DNA of 64,000 bases from positions 23,056 through 87,055 of the forward strand of contig JBBFKT010000009.1 of NCBI GenBank assembly GCA_037482015.1, in the 5' to 3' direction. Position 1 is the first letter of the stretch; each line of letters starts with the position of its first letter. Origin of the DNA: Thermodesulforhabdaceae bacterium. Its GTDB lineage: Bacteria > Desulfobacterota > Syntrophobacteria > Syntrophobacterales > Thermodesulforhabdaceae. The notes beneath the pieces were generated by a model, which saw only the letters and a list, made by a program, of their open reading frames with translations, was not told the origin of the DNA and did no database searches. The position numbers were made by a program, and so were the translations under genes. This document shows positions 9,142-16,361 of the stretch, in pieces.

Positions 9142-10044
9142 TTATTCTTTCTTTTCAGGAAGAGGACTTACAGTAGGGGGAGATGACGGCACAGCCGGCG
9201 GCGCTGGCTTGCCTTTAAGTTCATTATCCGTTCCAGTAGGAACGGGCAACGAACGATACTCGGTTCTATCTATTTTCGTTCCTCCGGTAGCCCCTTGAGA
9301 GGTTTTAAGTTCATCTGTTTGAGCACCTCTACCTATAACTTCAACAACATTGGGTCCTTCGTATCTAATTCGCTGTCCGAGAATATCTTTAACTTTTCTC
9401 ACATCAAGCTGAAGTCTCACAAAGGCATTACCAGATTCATCCCACCCCCAGCCTCTGTCTGGGCTATCTATGTCAACATTGGGAATGTAAGCTCCATAAA
9501 CTGCTGCAAGAACCTTTGAACGGTTGATGTCTTTTGTGAGAATAAAGTTTTCCGCTTCGCTCACACTCATAATACGTTCACCCACAATTTTAGCAGCCAT
9601 TTCGTCGTAAGCATTAAGAAGAGCAGCACGAAGAGCCATAAGAGGAGGTTTTGACTCAGGCGTCATTGTCCCAAATCCATAAGCATGAACTCTCACATTC
9701 TTAAAAGACATCCGCTCTCCTGCTACGTTTATAACATCCCCCAGATCTATGTAACCCGTGCAGAAGGCAATATCCTTATCCTTATCGTAAATCATTTTTT
9801 CCACGTGAATGCCCTTTATTAGGGCTCCAGCCTTTTCCTGGATCCTGTAAGCTGCTTCTTCTGTAAGTCCAAATTGACCTTCACTTTTCACCTTATAGCC
9901 GATGACCATTTCAACAATATTTCTTTTAAGATCCTGTTCTGCCATCTTTTCTGACATAAGCTGGCGATTACCAGCCCACAATGTGGAACATACGAAAAAT
10001 CCAAAAACTACCAACACTAAACCCTTCAAAAGTAATTTTTTCAT
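9142..10044 (-). CDS. LPP20/FlgP-like exported protein
   Basis: 300 residues with a signal peptide (residues about 5-24, ending LWAG). Two regions resemble the LPP20 family helix (AEQDLKRNIVEMVIG near residue 40 and RAALLNAYDEMAAKIVG near residue 140). There is no lipobox cysteine at the expected position, unlike true LPP20 lipoproteins. The last 60 residues are Pro/Ser/Thr-rich and probably unfolded. A strong GGGAGG site lies 9 bases before the ATG. LPP20-type (FlgP) and FlgT-type proteins occur together in the Vibrio H ring; here both stand beside a caspase, which points to a different envelope assembly. Function unknown. Confidence 0.6.
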   Translation of the reverse strand: MKKLLLKGLVLVVFGFFVCSTLWAGNRQLMSEKMAEQDLKRNIVEMVIGYKVKSEGQFGLTEEAAYRIQEKAGALIKGIHVEKMIYDKDKDIAFCTGYIDLGDVINVAGERMSFKNVRVHAYGFGTMTPESKPPLMALRAALLNAYDEMAAKIVGERIMSVSEAENFILTKDINRSKVLAAVYGAYIPNVDIDSPDRGWGWDESGNAFVRLQLDVRKVKDILGQRIRYEGPNVVEVIGRGAQTDELKTSQGATGGTKIDRTEYRSLPVPTGTDNELKGKPAPPAVPSSPPTVSPLPEKKE

Positions 10045-10046
10045 CG

Positions 10047-10715
10047 TTATTTTCCTCCCTGAGATTTACCTGATAACCATTGCCAAAATCTATCCCACCA
10101 TCCAGATGTTTCCTCCTTAGGCGTTTCTTCTCTGGGGGGAGTTTCTACTTTTTCCTCTGAATTGGATACCTTACCTGGCGAACCGCTAATCTGTTGCTTT
10201 TCCTTTTCCAATTGACCAGCATCTTGGCTTTCGCTTTTCGGTGTCTCAAAGCGAAATTTTTCTGAAGAAACAACCCCTCCTGAAATATCAATAGTGCCCG
10301 TAGTCCAATAGGGAGAAGGGTTTCTCGGGCGAAAAATTTCCTGGAATTCCCTAGCCACTCTATCATCTTCTGTAGTTCTCACTTTAGACATATTAACTGA
10401 GTTCTTATCAGAATTAGAGGGGCTTGAATCAGGCGACCTGGAATAAACCTTAACATTATCAATTACAATATCTAAATCACCAGATGGCAGGGGCTTAACT
10501 CTAGCATTAAATTCAATCGTGCCATACTGAGGAAGCTTTCCCTCCTGCTTGAGTTTCATAACTATTTTTTCTGTAATTTGCTTTTTGTGTTTTGCCCATT
10601 CGTCCATAAGCTCTTTTTGATCAGCCGAAACTCCCCCAACCCAAGCAAGAGAAGAAAACCCCACCACCATTACGACCAAGAAAATCAACTTATTTACTCT
10701 GATTAGCAGATTCAC
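10047..10715 (-). CDS. Secreted protein of unknown function
   Basis: 222 residues from a GTG at 10715; this start was preferred over an ATG 12 codons upstream because AGAGAGGG lies about 8 bases before it and the signal peptide (LIFLVVMVVGFSSLAWVGG) begins close behind. After export the protein has an ordered segment of about 100 residues (GTIEFNARVKPLPSGDLDIVIDN) and then a long charged, Lys/Glu/Ser-rich tail ending in WWDRFWQWLSGKS, an aromatic cluster that may bind membrane. I do not recognise a family. The gene ends 3 bases before the LPP20-like gene, so they are probably co-transcribed. Confidence 0.6.
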   Translation of the reverse strand: MNLLIRVNKLIFLVVMVVGFSSLAWVGGVSADQKELMDEWAKHKKQITEKIVMKLKQEGKLPQYGTIEFNARVKPLPSGDLDIVIDNVKVYSRSPDSSPSNSDKNSVNMSKVRTTEDDRVAREFQEIFRPRNPSPYWTTGTIDISGGVVSSEKFRFETPKSESQDAGQLEKEKQQISGSPGKVSNSEEKVETPPREETPKEETSGWWDRFWQWLSGKSQGGK

Positions 10716-10756
10716 TGCTTTTTCCCTCTCTATAATTTTGCATCCAAGCAAAAAGA

Positions 10757-11416
10757 CTAAAACTCTTCAGGTCTAATAGCCTTACCACCTCCCTGGAATG
10801 TTTTAAGCTTTTTGACAGCGCCGCCAGGTTCAGTAGTTCCACTAGGAGGTCTGCCACCCGGACCGCAAATAGCCTTCGCTCGCTTCAATCCGTCCTGAGC
10901 AGGGTAAAAGTTGGAATTTATAGAAAGAGCTCGCTCAAACATCTCTTTAGCTTTAGGACACTGACGCTCTGCAAGATAAATTTCTCCCAATTTGGCATAA
11001 ATTTCGGGTGAAACAGAACCAAGGTTTACAGCCATTTCGAGTTCTGGTTTTGCTTCCGGAAAACGATTCAGCTTAAACAAAAGAAGACCCAAGGCTTCAT
11101 GTGATCCCAGATGTCGTGGATTAGTTCGAATGGCATCACGATAGGCGGCTTCTGCTTTGTCAAACATATTCTTCTTTTCATAAGCTTGTCCCAGATAGTA
11201 ATAGGCTTCCGTATAATTCGGGTTCATACTTACGGCCGCCTGAAATTCAGAAATAGCACTGTCAAAATAGCCATCTTTAAAGTAGGAAAGTCCGCTCCTG
11301 AAGTGATCTTCTGCTGTAGGCATAGGAGGCGTTACGGGAGGCGGTGGTGGAGCACATGAAGCAAGCCATATAAGGCAAACCGCCATAAAAGTTAATTTTC
11401 CTAAACTAGTTCTCAT
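10757..11416 (-). CDS. TPR-repeat lipoprotein
   Basis: 219 residues from the ATG at 11416, which has AGGAGG 6 bases upstream; the frame is open further but that part would lie inside the upstream gene. The N-terminus is a lipoprotein signal with lipobox LASC. A Pro-rich linker follows, then about four TPR units (DHFRSGLSYFKDGYFDSAISEFQAA, AYYYLGQAYEKKNMFDKAEAAYRDAI, and so on). It likely scaffolds protein-protein contacts in the outer membrane or periplasm. The start overlaps the upstream membrane protein gene by 11 bases, so the two are translationally coupled. Confidence 0.75.
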   Translation of the reverse strand: MRTSLGKLTFMAVCLIWLASCAPPPPPVTPPMPTAEDHFRSGLSYFKDGYFDSAISEFQAAVSMNPNYTEAYYYLGQAYEKKNMFDKAEAAYRDAIRTNPRHLGSHEALGLLLFKLNRFPEAKPELEMAVNLGSVSPEIYAKLGEIYLAERQCPKAKEMFERALSINSNFYPAQDGLKRAKAICGPGGRPPSGTTEPGGAVKKLKTFQGGGKAIRPEEF

Positions 11417-12242
11417 CGCTTTCCTCCTTCTCATTATTTTTACTCCAAACTCGCTTAAGCACTTCCCACAAAAATACCCATCCCTGAAGCAGGATATATC
11501 CAACAAGCGGGAATATAAGTGCACCTACCCATATTCCCTGGTGCGTCAATGACACAGTGTATAGTAAAGAAACATTGGAAGGCGTAGCATTCCAAAGTCG
11601 TATAAGATCCACGAGAAGAACTAAAGGTGTAAAGCAAACAGCAACTATTGAGAGTTCTATACAAAAAAGATAAAAGATGAGAAACTTTAGAATAAGCCAA
11701 TCAACAAATATAAGCGATTGGTTTTCGACATTAACATTCTTAAATTCAACTTCTATATTTTCGGGATAAATCATAATTGAAGACCATTGGTAGAATAAGA
11801 AAGCAGCAATAATTCCACAAAGTAAAACAGGCGGATTACCCATCAGAATACTCCATATTAACCCTCCCAGTAAGGAAACCAGACACAAGCCAAAAATCAC
11901 CGATCCAATAGCAGTTCTTAGTAAGTCAGGCATAAACAGACTTTTCCGAAAGACTTGAACTTTTCCAATAAAATCAATCGAGTTTTTCCAGGTTAGAAAT
12001 AGGAGAACATAAAGAATAACCAGAATAAATAGAACTAATACAGGATCTAATCGTCTTAATCGAACAGCAAAAGATAAAAGTAAAATTATATTTAGAAAAG
12101 ATATTAGAATCCCGGCATAAAACAACAAGGGAGAAGATCTATAAAGGAGTGAGACCCAGATTTTTTCCTTTCGAACCATAAGCATAGAAAGTATGTGATA
12201 TGCCTTTTGAATCACCGGATTATACCAGGCATCTTGCATCAT
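11406..12242 (-). CDS. Multi-spanning membrane protein of unknown function
   Basis: 278 residues with about six to seven hydrophobic segments (for example LLFYAGILISFLNIILLLSF, VLVLFILVILYVLLFL, FLIFYLFCIELSIVAVCF) and a charged C-terminal tail (NNEKEESDEN). I recognise no family. It is the first gene of the minus-strand envelope train, and 620 bases of non-coding DNA lie upstream of it, so the promoter of the train probably sits there. It could be a membrane anchor or sensor for the caspase cluster, but that is inference from position. Confidence 0.6.
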   Translation of the reverse strand: MMQDAWYNPVIQKAYHILSMLMVRKEKIWVSLLYRSSPLLFYAGILISFLNIILLLSFAVRLRRLDPVLVLFILVILYVLLFLTWKNSIDFIGKVQVFRKSLFMPDLLRTAIGSVIFGLCLVSLLGGLIWSILMGNPPVLLCGIIAAFLFYQWSSIMIYPENIEVEFKNVNVENQSLIFVDWLILKFLIFYLFCIELSIVAVCFTPLVLLVDLIRLWNATPSNVSLLYTVSLTHQGIWVGALIFPLVGYILLQGWVFLWEVLKRVWSKNNEKEESDEN

Positions 12243-12865
12243 TCACTCCAATAAGGGTAAATAATACGCATCACTTTACAGTGAACCTACATTTATTGAT
12301 TTAATTTCTAACCAAAATAAACCATTAAGTCAATTCAAAAAGGGAGGGTGTTTGAAAACTCCCTTTATGGGATGGCAAAGTGATATAAGCCATAGAAAAC
12401 GCAGGGATGATACTCAACTTGGAAGACCTTTTTAGACGTAGGTAGTTAAGAAAAGACTCAATATGTGATTCGCCAGATAAATGTAAGGCTATTCATGCGT
12501 CGCCCCTACAACTTGTGAGCCTATTGCCAGTACACCCCTGCATGGAAAAAATTCGAACACTCTTATTCAAAAAGAGGGGAATCAAGAACTCTCCTTTATC
12601 TGGACAGGCAGGAGCATGTTGAAAGGTGTCCCTAAATATATAGTTGATAATTCAAAACACTTTCAGTTTATCCGAAATTAGAACACTCTTTTTTGAATAA
12701 GGCTGTTATAATCAGTCAGTTAATTTTGGAGTAAGATATAAACATGCTCCAAAATTTTTTGCCTATTTTTTCGGAAATTCAGAAAAGTAATTACCCATTA
12801 TCCTTTTACTTCCCACGAATCAGCCGACTTGAAATCCAGGACAACACAAGAATGTCCTTACAAGA
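12243..12865. other. Intergenic stretch without a recognised gene
   Basis: About 620 AT-rich bases between the envelope train and the ubiX-like gene. I see no credible coding region. It holds a half copy of the palindromic repeat found again near 48146 (12494-12509), a hairpin at about 12336-12367, and two partly repeated stretches at 12555-12579 and 12678-12707 that share GAACACTCTT and an inverted TTATTCAAAAA motif. The promoter for the minus-strand train is probably in its left part, but I could not identify clear -35/-10 boxes. Confidence 0.5.
12336..12367 (-). terminator. Possible rho-independent terminator
   Basis: An inverted repeat AAAGGGAG / CTCCCTTT with a loop of about 12 bases. 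Read on the minus strand it is followed by a short T run. It would end transcription from the ubiX/mqn operon about 500 bases downstream of its last gene. The long distance and short T run make it weak. Confidence 0.3.
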
Positions 12866-13450
12866 TCAAACTTCAACTAATTGCTCAGAACTCCAATTCC
12901 CAACCAGACGGTGGTTGATCTTAAGGTGATCTAAAATTCTTGCTACGACGAAATTCACCAGATCATCAATTGACGATGGTTTGTGATAAAAACCTGGCAT
13001 CGCCGGTAGAATAACGGCCCCTAGTCTGGCACATCTTAGCATATTTTCAAGATGTCCTTCGTGAAGGGGTGTTTCCCTAGGAACCAGGACAAGAGTTCGT
13101 TTCTCCTTGAGACATACATCGGCGGTTCGATGGATTAGATTTCTCCCATTTCCCCAGGCGATGGCGCCCAAAGTTGCCATCGTGCATGGAGCAATAACCA
13201 TAGCCTTCAATGGAGTTGATCCACTAGCAAACGGAGCCAAAAAATCATTCTCACCGTAGAAACGGACTCCAGGTGGTAAATCATCCTTTAGCGAAACACC
13301 GGTTTCAAGGTGGTAAACAAACAACCCCGCATCAGACGCCATAACCGTAAGTATTAGTTCATCCTGTTTTACAAGTTCTTTAATAAGCCTTTGAGCATAA
13401 GGCGCACCGCTGGCTCCCGTCACAGCCACAACAACATTATATTTCGTCAC
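12866..13450 (-). CDS. UbiX-type flavin prenyltransferase (probably MqnM role)
   Basis: 194 residues from a GTG at 13450 with GAGGAGGGA 4 bases upstream. The product has the UbiX/Pad1 pattern: VAVTGASGAPYA near the N-terminus (FMN phosphate-binding), SGSTPLKAMVIAPCTMATLGAIAWG in the middle, and LVPRETPLHEGHLENM at the active site. UbiX makes prenylated FMN, the cofactor of UbiD-type decarboxylases. In futalosine organisms a UbiX/UbiD-like pair (MqnM/MqnL) acts late in menaquinone synthesis, and this gene is the last of a menaquinone operon, so that role is likely. No ubiD-like partner lies in the window. The start overlaps the aldolase stop by 14 bases. Confidence 0.87.
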   Translation of the reverse strand: MTKYNVVVAVTGASGAPYAQRLIKELVKQDELILTVMASDAGLFVYHLETGVSLKDDLPPGVRFYGENDFLAPFASGSTPLKAMVIAPCTMATLGAIAWGNGRNLIHRTADVCLKEKRTLVLVPRETPLHEGHLENMLRCARLGAVILPAMPGFYHKPSSIDDLVNFVVARILDHLKINHRLVGNWSSEQLVEV

Positions 13451-14258
13451 TGGATCCCTCCTCAAAAGACCTTTTAATGGCTTCACGAACAGTAACGCCC
13501 TCATGAACAACAAGAGTTATTGCTCGCAGGAATGCCTTAGGATGCTCATGCTGAAAAACGTTCCGCCCCACAGCCACACCACTTGCTCCCGCTTCTATTG
13601 CTCGCTCAACGCTTTCCAGAAACGCCACCGGGTCTTCCGCCTTACTACCGCCGGCAATTATCACCGGCACAGGCACGCTCTTTGTGATCCGCTCGAGATT
13701 TTTAAAAGACGAAGGCATGGCTGTCTTCACTATATCGGCTCCCAGTTCTGCTGCAAGTCTTACCGCATGAGCAATAGCCTTGTCATGCTCCGAACCTGCA
13801 GGTGCATACCGTCCCCTTACATAAATCATTACCAATAAAGGCATTTGCCATCGAGCACATTCACTACCAATAACTCCAAGATCTTTCAGCATATCCGGTT
13901 CAAAATCGTTGCCTAGATTAATATGACACGATACCCCGTCGGCTCCTCTGACGATTGCCTCCTCTACACTTCCAACAAGCACCTTATGGTGGACGCTTGT
14001 GCCAAGCTGAGTGCTACCCGAAAGATGCATAAATACTCCAGGAAGATAACCTGTCGTTTTCGCCAGAAGTTTCATCATCCCTTTGTGAAGAACCACAGTA
14101 TCAGCACCGCCGTCGATCCCATACTGAAGACACTTTGTCATATCTTCAATCCCTAGCACCGGCCCACAAGTTACTCCATGATCCAGCGGAAAAACCACGA
14201 CACGACCTGTGCGGGGATTTAGAATGCGCTTAAGTCTGAGCTTTCCTCCCAGATTCAT
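13437..14258 (-). CDS. Class I aldolase of the archaeal DhnA/AroA' family
   Basis: 273 residues forming a TIM-barrel aldolase of the DhnA family. Visible motifs are FPLDHGVTCGP near residue 22, GADIVKTAMP with the probable Schiff-base lysine near residue 165, and the phosphate-binding IIAGGSKAED and GASGVAVGRNVFQ. Family members are either fructose-1,6-bisphosphate aldolases or 2-amino-3,7-dideoxy-D-threo-hept-6-ulosonate synthase (AroA'), which begins the alternative dehydroquinate route to chorismate. It lies inside the mqn operon, overlapping mqnA by 29 bases and ubiX by 14, and MqnA consumes chorismate, so the AroA' activity is plausible, but sequence alone does not settle it. Confidence 0.8.
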   Translation of the reverse strand: MNLGGKLRLKRILNPRTGRVVVFPLDHGVTCGPVLGIEDMTKCLQYGIDGGADTVVLHKGMMKLLAKTTGYLPGVFMHLSGSTQLGTSVHHKVLVGSVEEAIVRGADGVSCHINLGNDFEPDMLKDLGVIGSECARWQMPLLVMIYVRGRYAPAGSEHDKAIAHAVRLAAELGADIVKTAMPSSFKNLERITKSVPVPVIIAGGSKAEDPVAFLESVERAIEAGASGVAVGRNVFQHEHPKAFLRAITLVVHEGVTVREAIKRSFEEGSSDEI

Positions 14259-15126
14259 ACTGGCTCCTTTCCATGCTAAAAGGCATTTTCTCAGGGAGAC
14301 CTTTCGGAAAAGTCATGGAAGGCAAATTGTCAAGCATCCCTTCCTGGTAGAGCAAGCCATAATAGCGGTTTAGTGCTTCAAGCATGTCACTACCAAGGTC
14401 ATAGATAAGGTGTTGGAAGTAAAGCTTGAGTTCTTTTTTAGTCAGAAAAGTTGTTCGAGCGGCCTGTGAACACACAAGATCAAGATGTTTGGTTCCCCAG
14501 GCTTTGGCTTTAAGAAGACTTTCAACAGAGTTGGCAACCTTTTCAGATTCTAAATCCTTTCTGCACACCCACAAAGCAAATACAAAGGGAAGCCCTGTCC
14601 ATTTATACCACAAATCTCCGAGATCCCACGTATAAGGGAAATTTCCGCGTTTTGCCCAGTATAGAGCTTCATCACCTATGGCAAGATAGGCATCAGGATA
14701 TTCTTTGTGGCGAGTCTGCCAAAGCGGCCTTGCCATGCTCGCAAAAACACATCGAATTCGATATGCCCTGGAAAGCATAAGTTTCAGCAACGCAACAGAT
14801 GTGTGGGACTGGGGAGTTAGATGAACAATTCGCCCATCCAGCTCATCCAAAGGAAATTTGGAAAACAAGAGCACACTTTTTACAGCTCCTCTGCATGAAA
14901 TGCTTAAATCGGGAAGAACCCTATACCGATCAGAATGCCTGGCATACTCTACAGATGAAACCACACTCACATCTAGCTTTCCACAGGCCATTAACTCGTT
15001 AAGTTCCGCAGGGGAGCCATAAACAAAGGACAGACCATGTTTTATTGTTCCCTGCTCCAGAGGATAGTAAATAGGCAAGACATTCAGATAACCGATTCTC
15101 CCTACCTTTACTGTGCTGGAATCCAT
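14230..15126 (-). CDS. mqnA: Chorismate dehydratase, menaquinone futalosine pathway
   Basis: 298 residues, close to the family length. It has the MqnA pattern of a periplasmic-binding-protein-like fold: VGRIGYLNVLPIYYPLE at the N-terminus, DVSVVSSVEYA near residue 53, and LTPQSHTSVALLKLML near residue 103 for substrate binding. MqnA removes water from chorismate to give 3-[(1-carboxyvinyl)oxy]benzoate, the first committed step of the futalosine route. Its start overlaps the end of the aminofutalosine deaminase gene by 19 bases and its end overlaps the aldolase gene, consistent with one operon. Confidence 0.9.
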   Translation of the reverse strand: MDSSTVKVGRIGYLNVLPIYYPLEQGTIKHGLSFVYGSPAELNELMACGKLDVSVVSSVEYARHSDRYRVLPDLSISCRGAVKSVLLFSKFPLDELDGRIVHLTPQSHTSVALLKLMLSRAYRIRCVFASMARPLWQTRHKEYPDAYLAIGDEALYWAKRGNFPYTWDLGDLWYKWTGLPFVFALWVCRKDLESEKVANSVESLLKAKAWGTKHLDLVCSQAARTTFLTKKELKLYFQHLIYDLGSDMLEALNRYYGLLYQEGMLDNLPSMTFPKGLPEKMPFSMERSQYESGRKAQT

Positions 15127-16361
15127 GAAAATGCTCCTTTCAGCCCGTTGTAGATAACTTCTTCTGAAAGTTCACCAGCGGGAATCCCGGGTGATATATT
15201 CACGGCAAGCACTCTTCCCTTAAAACCAACTTCCACGAATGGCGCCTTAGATTTCATGAAAAATCGATGTCCTTCCCCCGTCATAGCTTTAAGCACCAAA
15301 TGAGGATCAAAAATCGAGAAGTGCTCCAGTAAAAACACTGCTTCTTCAAAAACATTAAGACTTGGGGAACTGGCAAGACTATCAGTTCCAAGAAGAAACG
15401 GAATGCGACGCTTCAGAATTTCCACTGGAGAGATATTCCCCACTCCAAGCTCATGATTGCTTCTTGGACACAAACAGACCATGCACCGTCTTTTACTTAT
15501 TATGTCCCATTCGTCTTCACTCAGATGAACACAATGAACTAGAAGAGTCTGTTCATCAAGAATTCTAAGGTTGTCTAGATACCTTATAGGGGAAACACCA
15601 AGTGGTTGCCACTCGTCGTCCCACTTGCCAAGTTCTTCTAGAAATTCTTTCCAAGGTCCCTGTCCTTTCTCGATGAGCCTTCGCTCTCCCTCATTTTCCC
15701 CTACATGTATAGAGAAAACTCGTCCTCGCCTGCGACACCAATCCTTCGTTTTTTTTATGAGATAAGCCGACGTAGAATAGACAGCGTGGGAGACTATGCT
15801 GAATTGTCCTACCCAGGAATTTCCTTCATATCCGAAGATCGGGCGGCGCATTGTCCCAAAAACCTGCTTGATTAAACTTACCGTAAAACCAATCCATTCC
15901 CAAAAAAGATAACGCCAGGGCAAAGTTCTGGAATCAATATTCCTTGAAATTTTTACCAGAGGCACGTTGGAAACATCTCCCACTATTGTGGTGCCACTCC
16001 CAACACACGCTACTGCAGCATCAACAAAAGCCTTTTTGATTTCTTCCCACGATAAAGCACTTCGGCGCAGCGTAAGCTCACGAACCCAGGTGATGTAATC
16101 TCCTGACGGGATATTTCTATAAAGTCCGGATAAGGCGGAAAGTTCGAGATGAGTATGAGCGTTTACCAAACCAGGTATTATGGCTCTACCATCGAAATCT
16201 AGTACATTTCCTTTGCAGAAGCTACTTTTTCCACGATTTACATCTACCACCACACCTTGAGACAAATCCCACACAACGCAAGCATTTTCTATCCATCGTC
16301 CATCTTTACCAAGAACCCATGGAACTCTTACGGTAAGGAAGTTCTCAGTCGATCCACTCAT
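15108..16361 (-). CDS. mqnX: Aminofutalosine deaminase-like amidohydrolase
   Basis: 417 residues from the ATG at 16361 (MSGSTENF), just inside the end of the mqnE-C gene (17-base overlap); the open frame extends 21 codons further into that gene without a better site. Metal-binding amidohydrolase motifs are visible: VNAHTHLE, FSIHVGEN, LLVHCVHLSE and LLGTDSLASS. In the context of mqnA and mqnE-C the natural substrate is 6-amino-6-deoxyfutalosine, deaminated to futalosine. Other amidohydrolases of the SAH/chlorohydrolase group look similar, so the call leans on the operon. Confidence 0.82.
   Translation of the reverse strand: MSGSTENFLTVRVPWVLGKDGRWIENACVVWDLSQGVVVDVNRGKSSFCKGNVLDFDGRAIIPGLVNAHTHLELSALSGLYRNIPSGDYITWVRELTLRRSALSWEEIKKAFVDAAVACVGSGTTIVGDVSNVPLVKISRNIDSRTLPWRYLFWEWIGFTVSLIKQVFGTMRRPIFGYEGNSWVGQFSIVSHAVYSTSAYLIKKTKDWCRRRGRVFSIHVGENEGERRLIEKGQGPWKEFLEELGKWDDEWQPLGVSPIRYLDNLRILDEQTLLVHCVHLSEDEWDIISKRRCMVCLCPRSNHELGVGNISPVEILKRRIPFLLGTDSLASSPSLNVFEEAVFLLEHFSIFDPHLVLKAMTGEGHRFFMKSKAPFVEVGFKGRVLAVNISPGIPAGELSEEVIYNGLKGAFSWIPAQ

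Noticed and set aside
7672..10044. Assignment as flagellar FlgT and FlgP
   Set aside because: No flagellar genes are near and the similarity is at the level of fold motifs only, so the symbols were not used.
12744..12929. Small plus-strand open frame in the gap before the ubiX-like gene
   Set aside because: No ribosome site or domain, and it runs into the antisense of the ubiX-like gene.
13437..14258. Assignment as fructose-bisphosphate aldolase with a gene symbol
   Set aside because: The DhnA family holds two reactions; the mqn context leans to AroA', so no symbol was given.
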